From NCBI GenBank assembly GCA_905221605.1, contig CAJNDS010002452.1:98501-162500 (forward strand): a stretch of DNA of 64,000 nucleotides, written 5' to 3'. Source of the DNA: Symbiodinium natans (lineage: Eukaryota; Sar; Dinophyceae; Suessiales; Symbiodiniaceae). Position numbers and translations under genes: made by a program. Under the pieces are notes generated by a model. That model worked only from the letters and a program-made list of their open reading frames with translations, was not told the origin of the DNA and made no database searches. This document shows positions 32,411 to 45,200 of the stretch, one piece after another. Each line of letters starts with the position of its first letter. Within the stretch, counting starts at the first letter, position 1.

Positions 32411-32686
32411 TACATGTATTTATAATACATATATATAATGTTATAAACTATCATATTATATATAGCATGCATTCATGCCATTCACATGCATGGTACGAGA
32501 TTTTAACATATTGAAAGTGTACACACAGGCTGTTGCCATTCAGCCTGGTGATGGAAAGCAGCGCGCATCGCATTACGCTTGTTTCCGGAGGCATTCATGA
32601 ACAGCGCTTTGCCGAATCAGCGCTTGCATGCTCATTGGTAAGTGTGCGTTTGCTGTGTGTGTGAATTGCATGAGCATTGCTTGCAG

Positions 32687-35600
32687 GGCTGTCAGTGGCG
32701 AGAACATTGAGGACAAGGGCGTGCCGGAAGAAGTTGTCAGCCTGTGGAATGAGGCTGTGAAGACCGGGAACCGCGGAACAAAATCCGCTTTGTTCCAGAA
32801 GTGGCTCCAGGCAGGAGGTGACTGGGGCAAGACTCGTGTCAGCAGCATTATATTTTATAAGATTATATATATATATATATATAATATAATATATATCTGC
32901 CTATATAGCATGCATACACATCGATCATGTTAAGTCCTTCGGTGCTTAGGATCTCCGTGGCGCGAACCCTCAGCCGGTCGCAGAAGGAACGTGGCAAGAA
33001 CAAGTGCGGCACCTTGTCTCGTGCATGCTTTGGCAATGCATGTATACATCTTTAAACAATGTATACAGTATATATATGTATGTTTACTATATATGTATAT
33101 ATAATCATGTATGTGCATGCTTGGTTTTATAAGGATGGAAAACCCGAGCGCAGCTGATGGCCATGTACATGTCCGATGTTGCAGCGGTCGAGCAGCTGAT
33201 CGCGCGCAAACGTGCCATGGGTCATGTCAGGGAACACCCCGACTTTCCGGGCAATGCTGAGATGTGCCTTTACTACGTGTCTTGCAGCATCATGATATAT
33301 AAATATATATATATATGTATATATATATATAATACAATATATATTTATATACATGCATGCAACACACGCAGGACTACATGTATACTTGCGCATGCATGTT
33401 CATGCAATAAAAATATATACATATATATATATATATAATGCATGTGTGCATCTCAGGTGACGGTGGATCTGACGCACACCCACATCGAGGAATCCGAGGA
33501 CCGAGTGGAGATTGCCGCCTCCGGAGCCGCTTCGTCGGGTTCCGACGCTGCACGCGTTCTGGGAGAACATGCGGAGAGCCTCTATGGCGGATCATCCATG
33601 CTGCCTGGTGTGGGCGTGCCTCTCGTGCCCGAAGCAGGTAAGGGATCAGGAAGGAAGGGCAAGGACAACAAGGGCAAGGGCCATGGGAAGGGAAAGAAGG
33701 AGCCAACCCCGCATCTTGGTTCATTCTGGCATGGCAGATGCAGCATGCACGCATGCATGCAGCAGTTTGCGGGCTCGTGTGCGCATGCATGCATGCTGTC
33801 CTGCTATTCTGTAGCACGACGCTGCTGCATGCATGATGGTGCTGCTAAGGTTGCCCACCGACCCACGCGAGGCCGGACCATTGATCGTCCCGATGCTATT
33901 CAGCGACCTGCAGCAGTGCAAGATGTACCCCATCCTGCTCCACAGCATGAAGCATCAGAATGATCTCAGCCTCGCGACTGCATGCATGCCCATGAGATTG
34001 CAGTGATCTTCTTTTTTCTTTTTCTTGGGTTGCTGGGTGCACGTCTAGACTTGGAGGCAAGACGATGCAGGCGCACATCCATGAGCTGGAGCAGTCCTAT
34101 TTGCAAGTCAAGGCTTACTCCAAGCAGGACTGCAGAAGCATTTCGCATGTGCACATTGTGTCTTTATGCATGATATTAAGTGTGCATAACAGAAATACAA
34201 ATAAATAAATAAATAATGATATATATATATATATATACATGCATGCATGTGGCTGTGCGTATGTTTGTGTTATGATGACACAAGTATTATTTGCATGCAT
34301 GATATATGTATACATAAATATATATATATATATATAAAGCATGCAAGTATATATGCGTATGTAACAAATTGTAAATAGAATTTATGCTCTATATATATAT
34401 ATAGACCCTAAACCCTAAACCCTAAACCCTAAACCCCAAACCCCAAACCCCAAACCCTAAACCCTAAACACTGCATGGCAAAAAAAAAACCTTAAACCCT
34501 AAACCCATAGTATATATGTATATATATATAGTCTCATGTCCAATGTCCATGATCCATGGTTCAGGATCCGGAGACTATCAGCTGCACCGCGTACGCCGCT
34601 GCGGTGAAGCTCGCGACGCAGCGCATGGAGTTGTATCGGGAAGACGCAGAGACCGCCAAGAAAATCACCAAGCAGGACAAATCTGGCCGCGGCAAACGCA
34701 AGGCAGAGGCAGGCATGCATGCATGCACTCCTGTTTTCGTGAACTCCTGCTGCATGCACGCATGCCCACATGCAAGGAGCTCGACAAGTGAAAACGGCAG
34801 CCTTTTCTGCGATGTGACAGTTGCAATTAAATGACATATATTGCTGTAGGCACATGTGCACCAAGATCGATATTCATGATGAACTCAGCTCAACGCTGCT
34901 TGTATGCAACGTTCTTGGCTTGGGCTGCTGAGCGCTCATTGCGCTGGCATTCTTGGTACACGTTGTGCTGCAATGTGCGGGGATGGTCGGGGCACGCGTG
35001 TGTACATGCGAGCTGAACCCGGCCACGTTGAAAGCTTTGCAAATTTAAAGCATGCATGTGCCTGCTTCCACATGCGCGAGAAAAGAACCATTGCGCATGC
35101 ATGCATGCATGTGCCTTTCCATGCAGTGTGCATGCATATGTTTTGCGTGGCCGAATGTGCGTTGCGTCCCGCGCAGATGTCGAAGCGGCCTTGCTCATCG
35201 ACTCCGATGACGAGGTTCCGGGCCGGCAGGCATCATGTGCATAAGCTTTGCACGAATTGCATGTGCACATGCATGCATGCATGACATGTAATTATATTTA
35301 ATGTACCCTGTCAGGCCACAGGGGGCAGAGGTAGCAATGCCAGACCTCAAGCACGCACGCGTCCCAATCGAATGTGCATGCTTGCTATGCATGTGCATGT
35401 GCAGGAATATCTATATGAACACATGCATGATGCATGCGCTGATGATCGAGGTGGGGCAATGCAGCCCCGTGCTTCAGTGGCTAGTGCAACACCTTCTGGA
35501 CGCGTGCCGTTGAAGAGGAAGGCCAGGCACGCATGTGTAAGGTTCGGCATGTGCTTTATCTCGAACAACGCAGCACGCATGAGTTTATGCTGCATGATAC

Positions 35601-38600
35601 ATACAGCTCTAGGCGATGGACAACGATCTGGCCCACATGCTTGTGACTGATTTTGTGGAAGGACGGATCCCTGCTTGCAAGGCCATGTGAAATTAATTCA
35701 TATATATATATATCCCATATATATATATGTTATACTGCATATATATATATATATATAAAGAGAATACATCGATCGATCACATATATATATATATGTATAC
35801 ATATGTGTTAAAGCTTATATATATATATACATAATATACCATATGTCAAAAAATACAATTAATAGAATATGTATTGGAACATATTATAATATAAGTTAAT
35901 TACATAACATTCATATAATATATATATATAATATCATAAATTATACAAAAACACATTATAACATATATCCATGTGTGTTTGAAAAAATGTAATTTATGAG
36001 TATAATAAAATATAATATAGTAAATTTAATAAAATAAAATAAAATATATATATATATATATATAATGTAAAAAAAGAAAAAATTATAGAATATTATATAA
36101 TACGACATCATATATAATACATATATGAATAATAATATAATATAGTACAAGATCATAATAACATTTTCTATAATTATTTTAATAATATATCTTATCTACA
36201 TTATAATGTAGATAAGATATATTATATTAATATGATGTTTTATATTATATTATTTTATTTTAGTACAGGATATATTATAATATCCTGTGTTTATTATAAT
36301 TAACATAAAATATAAAATAATATAATTAGTATAATATATATATATATACATATGTATATATATATATATATCTGTACATATATGTTGGATGTTAATGATC
36401 ATATACATATGTATATATATGTATGCATTATATGTCATAGTATATATATATATATATGCATGTATGTATATTATAATGCTGCAATGAATATGATGTGTGA
36501 TGTGTATATATATATGAGATATTATCAGAGAGATATTATTAAATGATGTGTTTACTCCTTTTCTTTTCACGCATGCATGCATGCGTGAAGGTGCAGAAGT
36601 TGGCGCAAGCTGCTGCGAAACACACAGAGACATGTGGTGGCACCGTGCACAGCGCATCGCTTTTGGCCAAGCTTGCCTCTCTGGGGGCTGCTGGGAAATT
36701 TCCAAACAACGCCGAGCGAGACATTCATCGAAGCTTGGCTGCTGCCAACTTGAAACTGGACGCATGCATTCAGTGGGTGCAGGTGCGCTTCCAAGTTCCT
36801 TCCACGGGACGTGTGGAATCTAAACCCTTACCGGTCCTCTTCCCGGATAAGTTTGCCGAGGCTATATGGTCTATGGGGGAAGAATATTTCCAGCATTTTT
36901 TTCTAGGAGGCATGGACCAGGACCTGAAACAATTCTGGCAGCACGTGGGCGGCAGAAGCCTTTGGGGCAAGTCGCTGAAGGATGCTGCGGGTGCAAAGCA
37001 AGATCTCTCCCGTTTGATACCACTGACGTTCTATGGAGATGATGTCAACACATACAAGTCGACAGAGATCGGAACGGTCAGCGTGATGTCTTGGAGCTGC
37101 GACTACATCTTGGCCAACCAGTCTCCTCTCGAGAGATACTTCTTGATCTGTGCGTTTTCAGAGTATCATGAATGCCCGGGGACATGGGCCGATTTCGGTC
37201 CGCAACTGGCAGCGAGCTTCAGCAGGCTGGTTTCTGACGACCGGCCTTGGTGCAAGAAAGGCTACAGATTCTGCTTCAGCTCGATCACAGGAGATTTAAA
37301 ATGGATTCGCCAGTACTTTGGTATGTTTAATTGGAAAGCAAATGAATTCTGCAGCTATTGCAACGCTGTCAAACGAGATCCTGACGGCTGCGTGGGCCGA
37401 ACTCTTTCCGATTTCTCCGAGGACGCAGAGCATCGAAATGTTCGTATTCAACACGAGGATTGGTTGCAAAGCACTTCCCCGGCCGAACGAGTCTCTGAAG
37501 CATGCATGCAATTTTTTTGGCCTAAGCGAAGTACATGCTTCCAGACATGCTATATATATATACATATATTCTAAATAATTAATATTATCCCTGACAACAT
37601 ACTTTTTCATGTTCCGGTTTTCCATCCAGTGCTCGAGGCCACTGTTTCGCCGTCATCCCAGGCTTCAGATACGAGCGATGTCTTTTCGACCCACTGCATG
37701 GGCAACTGCTGGGCACGGGGAAAGTGACAAACGGATGCTTGACGAATGTTTAAGCAATATTTTCTTATGCATGCATGTGTATATATATATATGCATACGC
37801 GCATGCACAAAAATATGTGAAATGTCATATGCATGCATTTTTTATCCAATTAATTTAGAGAGAGAGAGAGAGAGAGAGAGAGACTATATATATATATATA
37901 TATACCTGCGACACATTTAATTTTATTATATATAAATATATATAATTATGTATATAATAATATAAATGCATGCATGCAGTAAGGAAGTGTGCTCGTCTAC
38001 ATGTCAGAAAGAGGGTTTTTTGGTCGAGTCTCGGGAGAGTACGAAGAGTTCCTTGGAAGGGCTTTGTCCGCTGCTTTCAAGCGCTTCTCGGCATGGAATC
38101 GCAGGCAAGAAAAGCCTGTTACACAGGCGCGCTTTACACCATCTCGTTTGAATCGCAAGGGGCGGACAACCTTCCCCTGTCTCCAGAGTAAGGGGGCATC
38201 ATCCAAAGCTGTGACCCGCTGGTTGGCCGAGGAGATGGAAGCAGTGGCTTCGAATGCTGCTGCCACGCAGCTGGACAAGGATGTTGCTACGTGCATTTGC
38301 CTTTACCGCGATATGCTGCAGGCCCTGGATTCTGCACCGTTGCTCTTGGACGACGCAAGCCGGCAGAAGATCTACATGCTCGGCATGAAGCATCTGCAGG
38401 TATACAGCAATTTACGTCTCCGCAGCTCCCGGACGTTGGGAGGACCACGAGCTCTCAACAGGACATGCTGGCTCATATTGCCTAAACATCACTACTTGTA
38501 CCACCTCCTGACCGACACTGTTTTCGCCGATGGCTTGAACCCGCGGTTCCAAACATTATTCTGTGGCGAAAGTTTTATCGGCCTCATGGGCCGAATGAGC

Positions 38601-38708
38601 AAAGCATGCCACCGCTCCAGCCTCTCCAAGAGATTGCTACAGCGGTACCAGATTCGCTTTGGCCTGCTGCTGCGCGAGATCGTGCCAGCATCTTGGTGTG
38701 AAAAATGA
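32687..38708 (+). CDS. Transposon-type protein of dinoflagellate style, multi-exon
   Basis: At least eight exons follow CAG/AAG acceptors: 32687-32830 (EEVVSLWNEAVKTGNRGTKS, FQKWLQAGGDW), about 32951-33025, 33134-33285 (AQLMAMYMSDVAAVEQLIAR), 33457-33637 or longer (Gly/Lys-rich tail), 34050-34146 (helical), 34565-34712 (coiled, ends KRKAEA), about 35178-35238, 36591-37500 (core), 37629-37735 (VIPGFRYERCLFDPLHGQLL) and 37984-38708, ending TGA. The core holds FYGDDVNTYK, SPLERYFLICAFSEYH and a Cys pair in ANEFCSYCNAVKRD. The end holds PKHHYLYHLLTDT, LNPRFQ and KACHRSSLSKRLLQRYQ. The layout resembles the abundant transposase-like or element-derived proteins annotated in dinoflagellates. I cannot name the superfamily or assign catalytic acidic residues with confidence. 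The 37735-to-37984 junction fits a GA donor. Confidence 0.7.
34405..34508. repeat. CCCTAAA array inside the (GCAT)n island
   Basis: About twelve CCCTAAA/CCCCAAA units lie in an intron of the transposon-type gene, directly upstream of the 34565 exon. Confidence 0.85.
36591..37500 (+). CDS. Core exon of transposon-type protein
   Basis: The exon starts after acceptor CGTGAAG and encodes about 300 residues without a stop. It contains FYGDDVNTYK, the conserved ANQSPLERYFLIC block, and a putative zinc-binding FCSYCNA. It ends in a GCATGC-rich intron. The two Asp of the GDD segment are candidates for metal ligands, but that is speculation. Confidence 0.75.
37984..38708 (+). CDS. Terminal exon of transposon-type protein
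   Basis: About 240 codons begin SVLVYMSERGFFGRV and end with ASWCEK and a TGA. It carries the PKHHYLYHL and FCGESFIGLMGRMSKACHR blocks. The apparent AG at 37978 would put a stop in frame; the AG at 37982-37983 keeps the frame open and was chosen. Confidence 0.75.
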
Positions 38709-39655
38709 ACACGCGTGCGCGCACGTGCACGCATGACGAGCTTAAGTTATAAGCATGCAGCATGCAGTGCGCGTGCATGATGCCGTCGGCGTGCATGCAT
38801 GCATGTTTCCCTAGGTTCCGATGTGCACGCACATGCTTTCCATGCTTTCTTTGTATATATACATGCATGCACATGCATGTGGGCGTGTGCCCCCCTTCCC
38901 CGGCCTCTAATAGATACGTGCGTGCAATGCTAAAGCTATATATAGCTAAAGAGCTTCCGCCACCCTCCTCCTCGCAGGCACGGTCATGACGTCAGTGCTG
39001 CAAGCATGAGGCACCGGCCCGAATCATGCAGTTGCAATTATTAATTTGCCAGAATGTATATATATATATATAACATGTAAAATATATATTAATTATATAA
39101 ATATATATATATATATATACATACTTCTAGACATATATGTATATATATAATATTCTGACATATAATTAACACAATATATAGATATATATATATAATGGAA
39201 GATAATATTTATAATATTATATAATATGTAGAATACAATATATATAATAACAGACTCATAAAAATAATAATCATAATAATCATAACATTAATAAGAATAA
39301 TTACATATATATGTATATATACATGTCTGTATAATATATATATATATATATATAAATGCAGACATGCATGCACAAAAAAAAGTGTTATTAAATTATATAT
39401 ACCTTAAACCCTGAAGCCCCAAACACACCCACACCACAGGGGGGGCGCGGGGTTATTAAACCCCAAACCCTGCAAGGACTCCAGTGCAAAGAAAGGTGCT
39501 ATCCCCCAGCCAGGCGCGCGGACCATGGCTGCATGTCATGCTTATATAAATATGCATGCATGCATGCATGCATGCACAGTGGCCCCACTGTTCCATTTTG
39601 CATGCATGGTAGCTGCTGCTCAAGCTGAAGCCTGGGCGCCTGAGGTGCTGTAAAC
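38709..39655. other. Spacer, no gene seen
   Basis: Contains GCATGC repeats, an AT-rich tract at 39050-39370 and a few telomere-like words near 39400-39470. No supported coding sequence. Confidence 0.6.
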
Positions 39656-40246
39656 TTGCTGCCACGTAAGCTGCGTAACCAGGCCTGCAGGTTCACAGCC
39701 ATGGACGGGCACGGAGACGAGGGCATCTACTGCGGGGGTCTGGAAATGTGCAATAAGCTTTGGTGGCTTTTGCTGTGGTTTTCCGCAAACTGGGGAGTGC
39801 AATTCGAAGCAGAAATGGCCCGGTTCCACGACACCGACGAGGCCTTCTACAAAGACCGCCGAAACGCTTTGCATTTGCAGTTCCACGCAGAAGCAGAGGT
39901 CATGCTCCCAGGGTCATCGCGCTGGGGCGTTGTTACACCTGCCGCGGTGTTGCGTCTTTGTGCGCCAGCCTGGTGGCGCCGAGTCGAGTTCAACCAAGAT
40001 GTCTCGCACCGCTTTTTGGAGTGTTGGCTGTATAGGCAGTTTCCATGCCGAGGCAAGATGTACCAGGACCTGGTGGAGATTCTGCACTGCTTTTGCGATA
40101 TGATCCATTGCTCTGACTACGCGGCGTCAGTGCATGGTGAGATCCGGACGTTCCAGGATGTAATGGCCGCTCGCGCAGCCATGGTTGAGCGCCTTCGGGC
40201 GCTCAAGCGGGAGCAATGGCTCCGTTCAGCCATGATGCATGGCTAG
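39656..40246 (+). CDS. Hypothetical protein, about 180-196 aa
   Basis: A clean frame with ATG at 39656 or 39701 and a TAG at 40244-40246. The second ATG gives a more protein-like start, MDGHGDEGIYCGGLEMCNKL, and follows a CTGCAG acceptor-like site. The product is rich in Trp, Phe, Cys and Arg (WWLLLWFSANWG, CLYRQF-like segments, LKREQWLRSAMMHG at the end). Composition is GC-rich and non-repetitive, unlike its flanks. No family is recognised and no signal peptide is clear. It could be a terminal exon rather than a whole gene. Confidence 0.45.
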   Translation: MLPRKLRNQACRFTAMDGHGDEGIYCGGLEMCNKLWWLLLWFSANWGVQFEAEMARFHDTDEAFYKDRRNALHLQFHAEAEVMLPGSSRWGVVTPAAVLRLCAPAWWRRVEFNQDVSHRFLECWLYRQFPCRGKMYQDLVEILHCFCDMIHCSDYAASVHGEIRTFQDVMAARAAMVERLRALKREQWLRSAMMHG

Positions 40247-42265
40247 CCCCGAGGCTCAGCAGCAGCCGCGCTAGCTGGCAGCAGCTCCGCGCGCTCCGAC
40301 TCGCGACACAGCAGTTTTACTACGCGGCTTTGCAAAGCAAAGCCGCAGCTGGCTTGGCGTGGATTGGTTTGTGCAGGCGCAGATCCCCGAGTTGCTGGAC
40401 AGTTGAAATTGAAGATTTTGCTTCGACCCGAATCGTCGTTAATTATACATGCATATGCTCCAGGGGGCCCCGAGTGCATCCACACAGCCGCTGTTGCTAC
40501 ACCTCAAGCTATATGGCTGTCAAACCTCGAGCCCTTGAATCGCGGCTGGGTGCATGGCCGGTGCCCCTTGCAAATTATCTTTGAGTTTGTGAATCTCACG
40601 ACTCACGAGCCCGACCCGCGAGTAACAGCAGTTGCGACCAAAACACGTGTGCCTGCCATGACCTCCTCTCGTTCCTTAAAGCCTAAACCCTAAACCCTAA
40701 ACCCTAAACCCTAAACCCTAAACCCTGAACCCTGAACCCTGAACCCTGAACCCTGAACCCTAAACCCTGCATGCAGACCCCCAGGCCCCAGACCCTTTGT
40801 CGGCTAGCCTCAGACTCTCAGACCCACATTTCACCACCTTCAACCTCAAAGTCCCCACCCTGGACTGCCTTGACGGGACCCACCCTGACCTTATAATTGT
40901 GACAGGCTCGAAAGGAAAGCCAGACTGCACCTCGAAGCCGAAGGGTCGAGGCAGCTCCGCGCATGTATCAGCTGTGCACTTGTAAACCCGAACCTTATGT
41001 AATGCATGTTTTTTTTGCATGCAAAAAAGAAGTGTGTTGTGTGCATGTTGTGCATGCATGCATGTATTATAAATTGTGTCATGTGTGTGTGTGTGTGTCT
41101 GTGTTGCGTGTGTTGGGTGGCTTATATATATATATATATATATAGTGGACACTGGCAAACGCTATCTGCGGAACAATTGCATGCATGAGTATGGCTGTTA
41201 ACATATGCTGTTTAAATTGCCCGCGTGCTGGCCGTGATAGGAGCAAGAGATTATGTATATATATACATTTAGGGTTTAGGATCTATAGGGTTCAGGGTTA
41301 AGGTTTAGGGTTATAAGGGTTTAGGGTTCACACGCATGGCATGTACATACATACATATATATATATATATAGATATATATATATATATAATATGTAATAT
41401 ATATATATATATATTATATATTATTTTTTATACTAGCCTTAAGATCGATACCATATTTTACACGCATGCATGGAGCGCATTGCGCTGCACTCTATATATA
41501 TAATATATATACATGCTTGTATATATATATATATATAATAGCGCCTTGCTCTGCAGGTATACAATCGCGATCGATCGATGGTATGCTGCAGCCGTGCCGC
41601 ATTGCAGCTCGGCTTTTGCGATTTTTGTTCCTTATAACATGCATGCAATGATGAGATGGTCTTTGACCTTACGTTTTTTGAAGGCTAGCATGCATGCACT
41701 GTGCAGGCTTCCTTGCAACCATGCATGCATTTACAGCAACGCGTTAGCATGTGATGCATATATAGTCATGATGCATGCAACTGAGGTATAACACGAGTTT
41801 GACCAGAAAGCTGGCAGCCTTGCGAATGCATGAGCTAGTGCGAAAAATGTTCGAGTTGCACACGCATGGGTTTGGGGTTTGGGTTCCGCGGGTTAAGGGC
41901 ATGCGTGGTTTGTACAGACAATTGCAACGGCACGCATGCATGGCATGCATGGATACACGCATGCATCCATAACATATATATGTGCACATGCATGATGATT
42001 GTTTGGCATGAGCTTATACATAATGGGGTGGTGGTGGATCTTGCCCTGACCCCCTTTTCACCCCCTCCACTACGCATTGCATGCATGCATATATATATAT
42101 ATATGCTGCATGATCGTACATGCTTTTTTCACGCGCATGAGAACTTCTAATATTTGAACATGTTCTTTTGGTGTGGGCCTGTGCATGCGTTGTTGGGTGG
42201 ATATGGCCCTGCCCCCCCACCCCCCCCTTGGCCCCCCCCTTGGCCCCTCGACCCCTCGACCTTTT
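40247..42265. other. Spacer with telomere-like and (GCAT)n repeats
   Basis: Includes CCCTAAA/CCCTGAA units at 40680-40768, TTTAGGG words at 41270-41330, (TA)n at 41120-41420 and the last dense GCATGC repeats near 42075. A frame at 40364-40693 is open but shows no recognisable domain. An in-frame TAA at 42265 marks the left limit of the retroelement reading frame. Confidence 0.5.
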
Positions 42266-42267
42266 AA

Positions 42268-45200
42268 CACCACGGGCCGGACGGCTATCGACGGGCCAAA
42301 TGGAGTTGGGATCCTCTGGGTGGTTGTGGCGCGATTGAGACGGTGTTCGAGTCAGAGCCGTCTCCGCAGGCATGTGCGGATTGTGGGGTCGCCGTTGCTT
42401 CGGTTGACCATGACCCGTGCTTTGCTTGCGGGTCCGCGTCCAGGGCCGCGGCAAGAAGCTTCCAAGGTTGTTCCTCGTGTGCGCGGTCCTTTGGGCGGCT
42501 GCGTACCGGCGCCAGGATCGGTGTGCTATCGGTCCTTGCTGCGGTGACTGTTCTCGCTTCGGTGTGGGGCGGGAGCGGCCCGGTTGGGCGCCCTGTTGAG
42601 GAGCCTGCAGTCCTTACTTGCTTGGACCACCTTCCAAGCGTCGACAGCTGGTGGGAGGCGCCAGGTGGTTACGCGTCTGTGTGGGGTAGGCGCCCTGCGC
42701 AGAAGGACCTTGGGACCGTGGCGGTCGAGAAGGCGCCTTACGAAACGTGCTTGCTTCAGCGCGCAGGTGAGGCGTGGCGTCTTTGGGACACGAGGGTGGC
42801 GGAAAGCGTTGCGTGCAGCGATGAGGTTCCCGTCACCGAACGCCTCGCGGTCTTTAGGACGCGCAAGGGGCCACGCTGGGCTGGCTGGCGTGAGGGATCG
42901 GCCACGGCTGGAAGAGGCGCAAGTGACGCTGTGCGCCCAGCAGACGCGGTCGACACGGCGCGCTGCCCGAGCTATCATATCGTGGAGAGCTGGGACATCG
43001 ATAAGATGATCGAGGAGCCTCCAACGGACTATTATTATGAGCAGCTCGCGGCAGATATGCGCGCCCGGCACCCTAAGGCGTGCCCGCACCTCCTCGACCA
43101 CCTCGTTTCCTTAGAGGGTTTCCTAGATAAGTCAATCTTGTTTGGGTTCTCGTTTGGGATCAGTAAGGCCGAAGTTTGTGTCTCCAAAGGTAAGCTCCTA
43201 GGACACAACATTGGGCGGGACGGGAGTTCGCCTGACGAAGAGCGTTGTCAGGCGGTGATTGACTTTCCCCCGCTCTGGGAGAAGCTTCACATTCAGCAAT
43301 TTTTGGGTTGCGCAAATTGGTTGCGCGGCTACCTGCCTGTTGAGTATGGGCACGCAGCCAAGATTTTAGGGCAGTGGCAGAAGCCAGGCGCCGTCTTTCC
43401 TGAAGGCGGGCTGGGCTCAGCCGCCACCGAGGGTTGCAAAGCCTTTAAAGCGATTAAGCGCATGATGCAGAACCGCATCAATTTGGCTACCTTCGATGAG
43501 GCCTCCGCTGCGGATGGGTCGTGTCCCCTTGAGCAGATCGCGGATGCGTCGGGCATCGCGGTAGGGGGCAGCGTCGTGCAGATGACGCGTGACTTGAGTC
43601 AGCTCAAAGTGCTTATGACGCACTCAAAGAGCTTGACCCCCGCGCAGCAAAACTGGCCGCCCTTGATACAGGAGGCGTTTGCCCAGCTCGAGGTAAAGCG
43701 GGCGACACGCCGCATGTTTGGCTCTATTCGGACTCTGTGTTGGACAGATCATGCCAACCTTACCCGAGCGCAAACGTCGGACATCGGAATGGATCCGAAA
43801 CTCGTCCGGTGGGTTGCGGAAATCCTTATGGATGGGTCCGAAATAAGGAGCCTTAGCGGTCGCTCAGCGACGCTGGGTGACAGTTTTAGCCGCAATCCCA
43901 AAGATCGGGATGCGCTCCTTGCGGCGAGGACGAAAGATCTCGAGGGCCTTTCGGGCCAACTCCGAGGTTTCGACCTGGACCAGTACCTCGGAGAGGGTAC
44001 TGAGGGTGACGGACCCGTGCCCTGGGCGGTCGGCAACGACGCCGTCCCAGAGCCTGCGGGCCGTGTCCAGGCCGCGGCTGTGCCGATGTGCGTCGTCGCA
44101 GCCCTTCCGGTGCGCGTCATGGTTGTCTTTGACTACGCGCGTTGGAAAGAGCAGGACGCAGAGCTGACTGAGATCAGGCGCGTTTTTCAAGCGAGCCTCC
44201 CTGGAGTTTCTGTGGCTGTCAGGGGTTGTTGGGGTCCGTTTGAGGATACCGACGGGCTTGCCTCGCATTTTGATTGCGGGGCCGGCAGGCTCGCAGGGAC
44301 CAAGAAGATCAAGCGGATCAGGGTCGACTTGCTTACTTCGTGTGCCAAGGTTCTTAGGGAAGCTTCGGGGTTTCGTCCGCAGTTCCTCGTAGGACTAGGG
44401 CAAGGCGGGCTTGTCACAGCCGTCCTTAGGTGGCCTTTGGTTGTTGAGCTCACGCTCCAAGCAAGGAACCTGCAGCGCAAGGAAGCCAGGGCTGTAGGAG
44501 AGGCTTGGGCAGGCATCAAGGCTATCTGGGCGGTGCGGCCACGCCTTTGGCGCACGCAGCAAGGCCACTTGGAAGTGGCCGAGGCTTGTCCGGAACTCAA
44601 GAAGGATTTTCCGGAGCCTCCCCTGCGAGGTTTTGGGATCGTAGGGAAGCAGGCATTGGGGGCGGAGGTTCTGCGGTCCTTGAGGCTGGACGCGGTTCGT
44701 TCCATTGATGATGCCAGCATTAGAGGGATGCTGGACGAACCGTCACGACCCCTCTGGGACCATGAGGGTCTGTGCATCTGCGGCAAGCGGACCTACCTGT
44801 TTTCTCGCTGCCCCGCCTGCATCGAGAAAGAGGCAGTCGATATCTCGGTAGAGATAGCCGAGCGGGAGGAGCCCGAACCTCCGCTTGAGGGCGACCTTGA
44901 GGCCCATGAGGTGGGCCTAGAGGTCAACTCCGTCCTTGCAACTTTGGATAGGACAGGAGGTTTGGTTAGGGTTAGGTCCTCAACCATCCAGCAATGGGCG
45001 GTAGGGTTTAGGACTACGCCCAAAGATGCTCCAGTTCCCACTGCATATGGCATGCTGAGTGGGAAGATATGGAAGAAGAGCCATTCCATGAAGCTCAGCC
45101 TCGGCTCCCAGCACAAGGATCTTTCCAAGTGGGGCGATGTGAAGCCTTACTGGACCACATGGGTGGTTAGAGAAGATGGTGCTGTGGTGGCGGGGCACAA

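Noticed and set aside
44100-44700. Alpha/beta-hydrolase domain (GLGQGGLV resembling a nucleophile elbow)
   Set aside because: The nucleophile Ser is absent and no acid/His pair could be placed, so the match is too weak to annotate.
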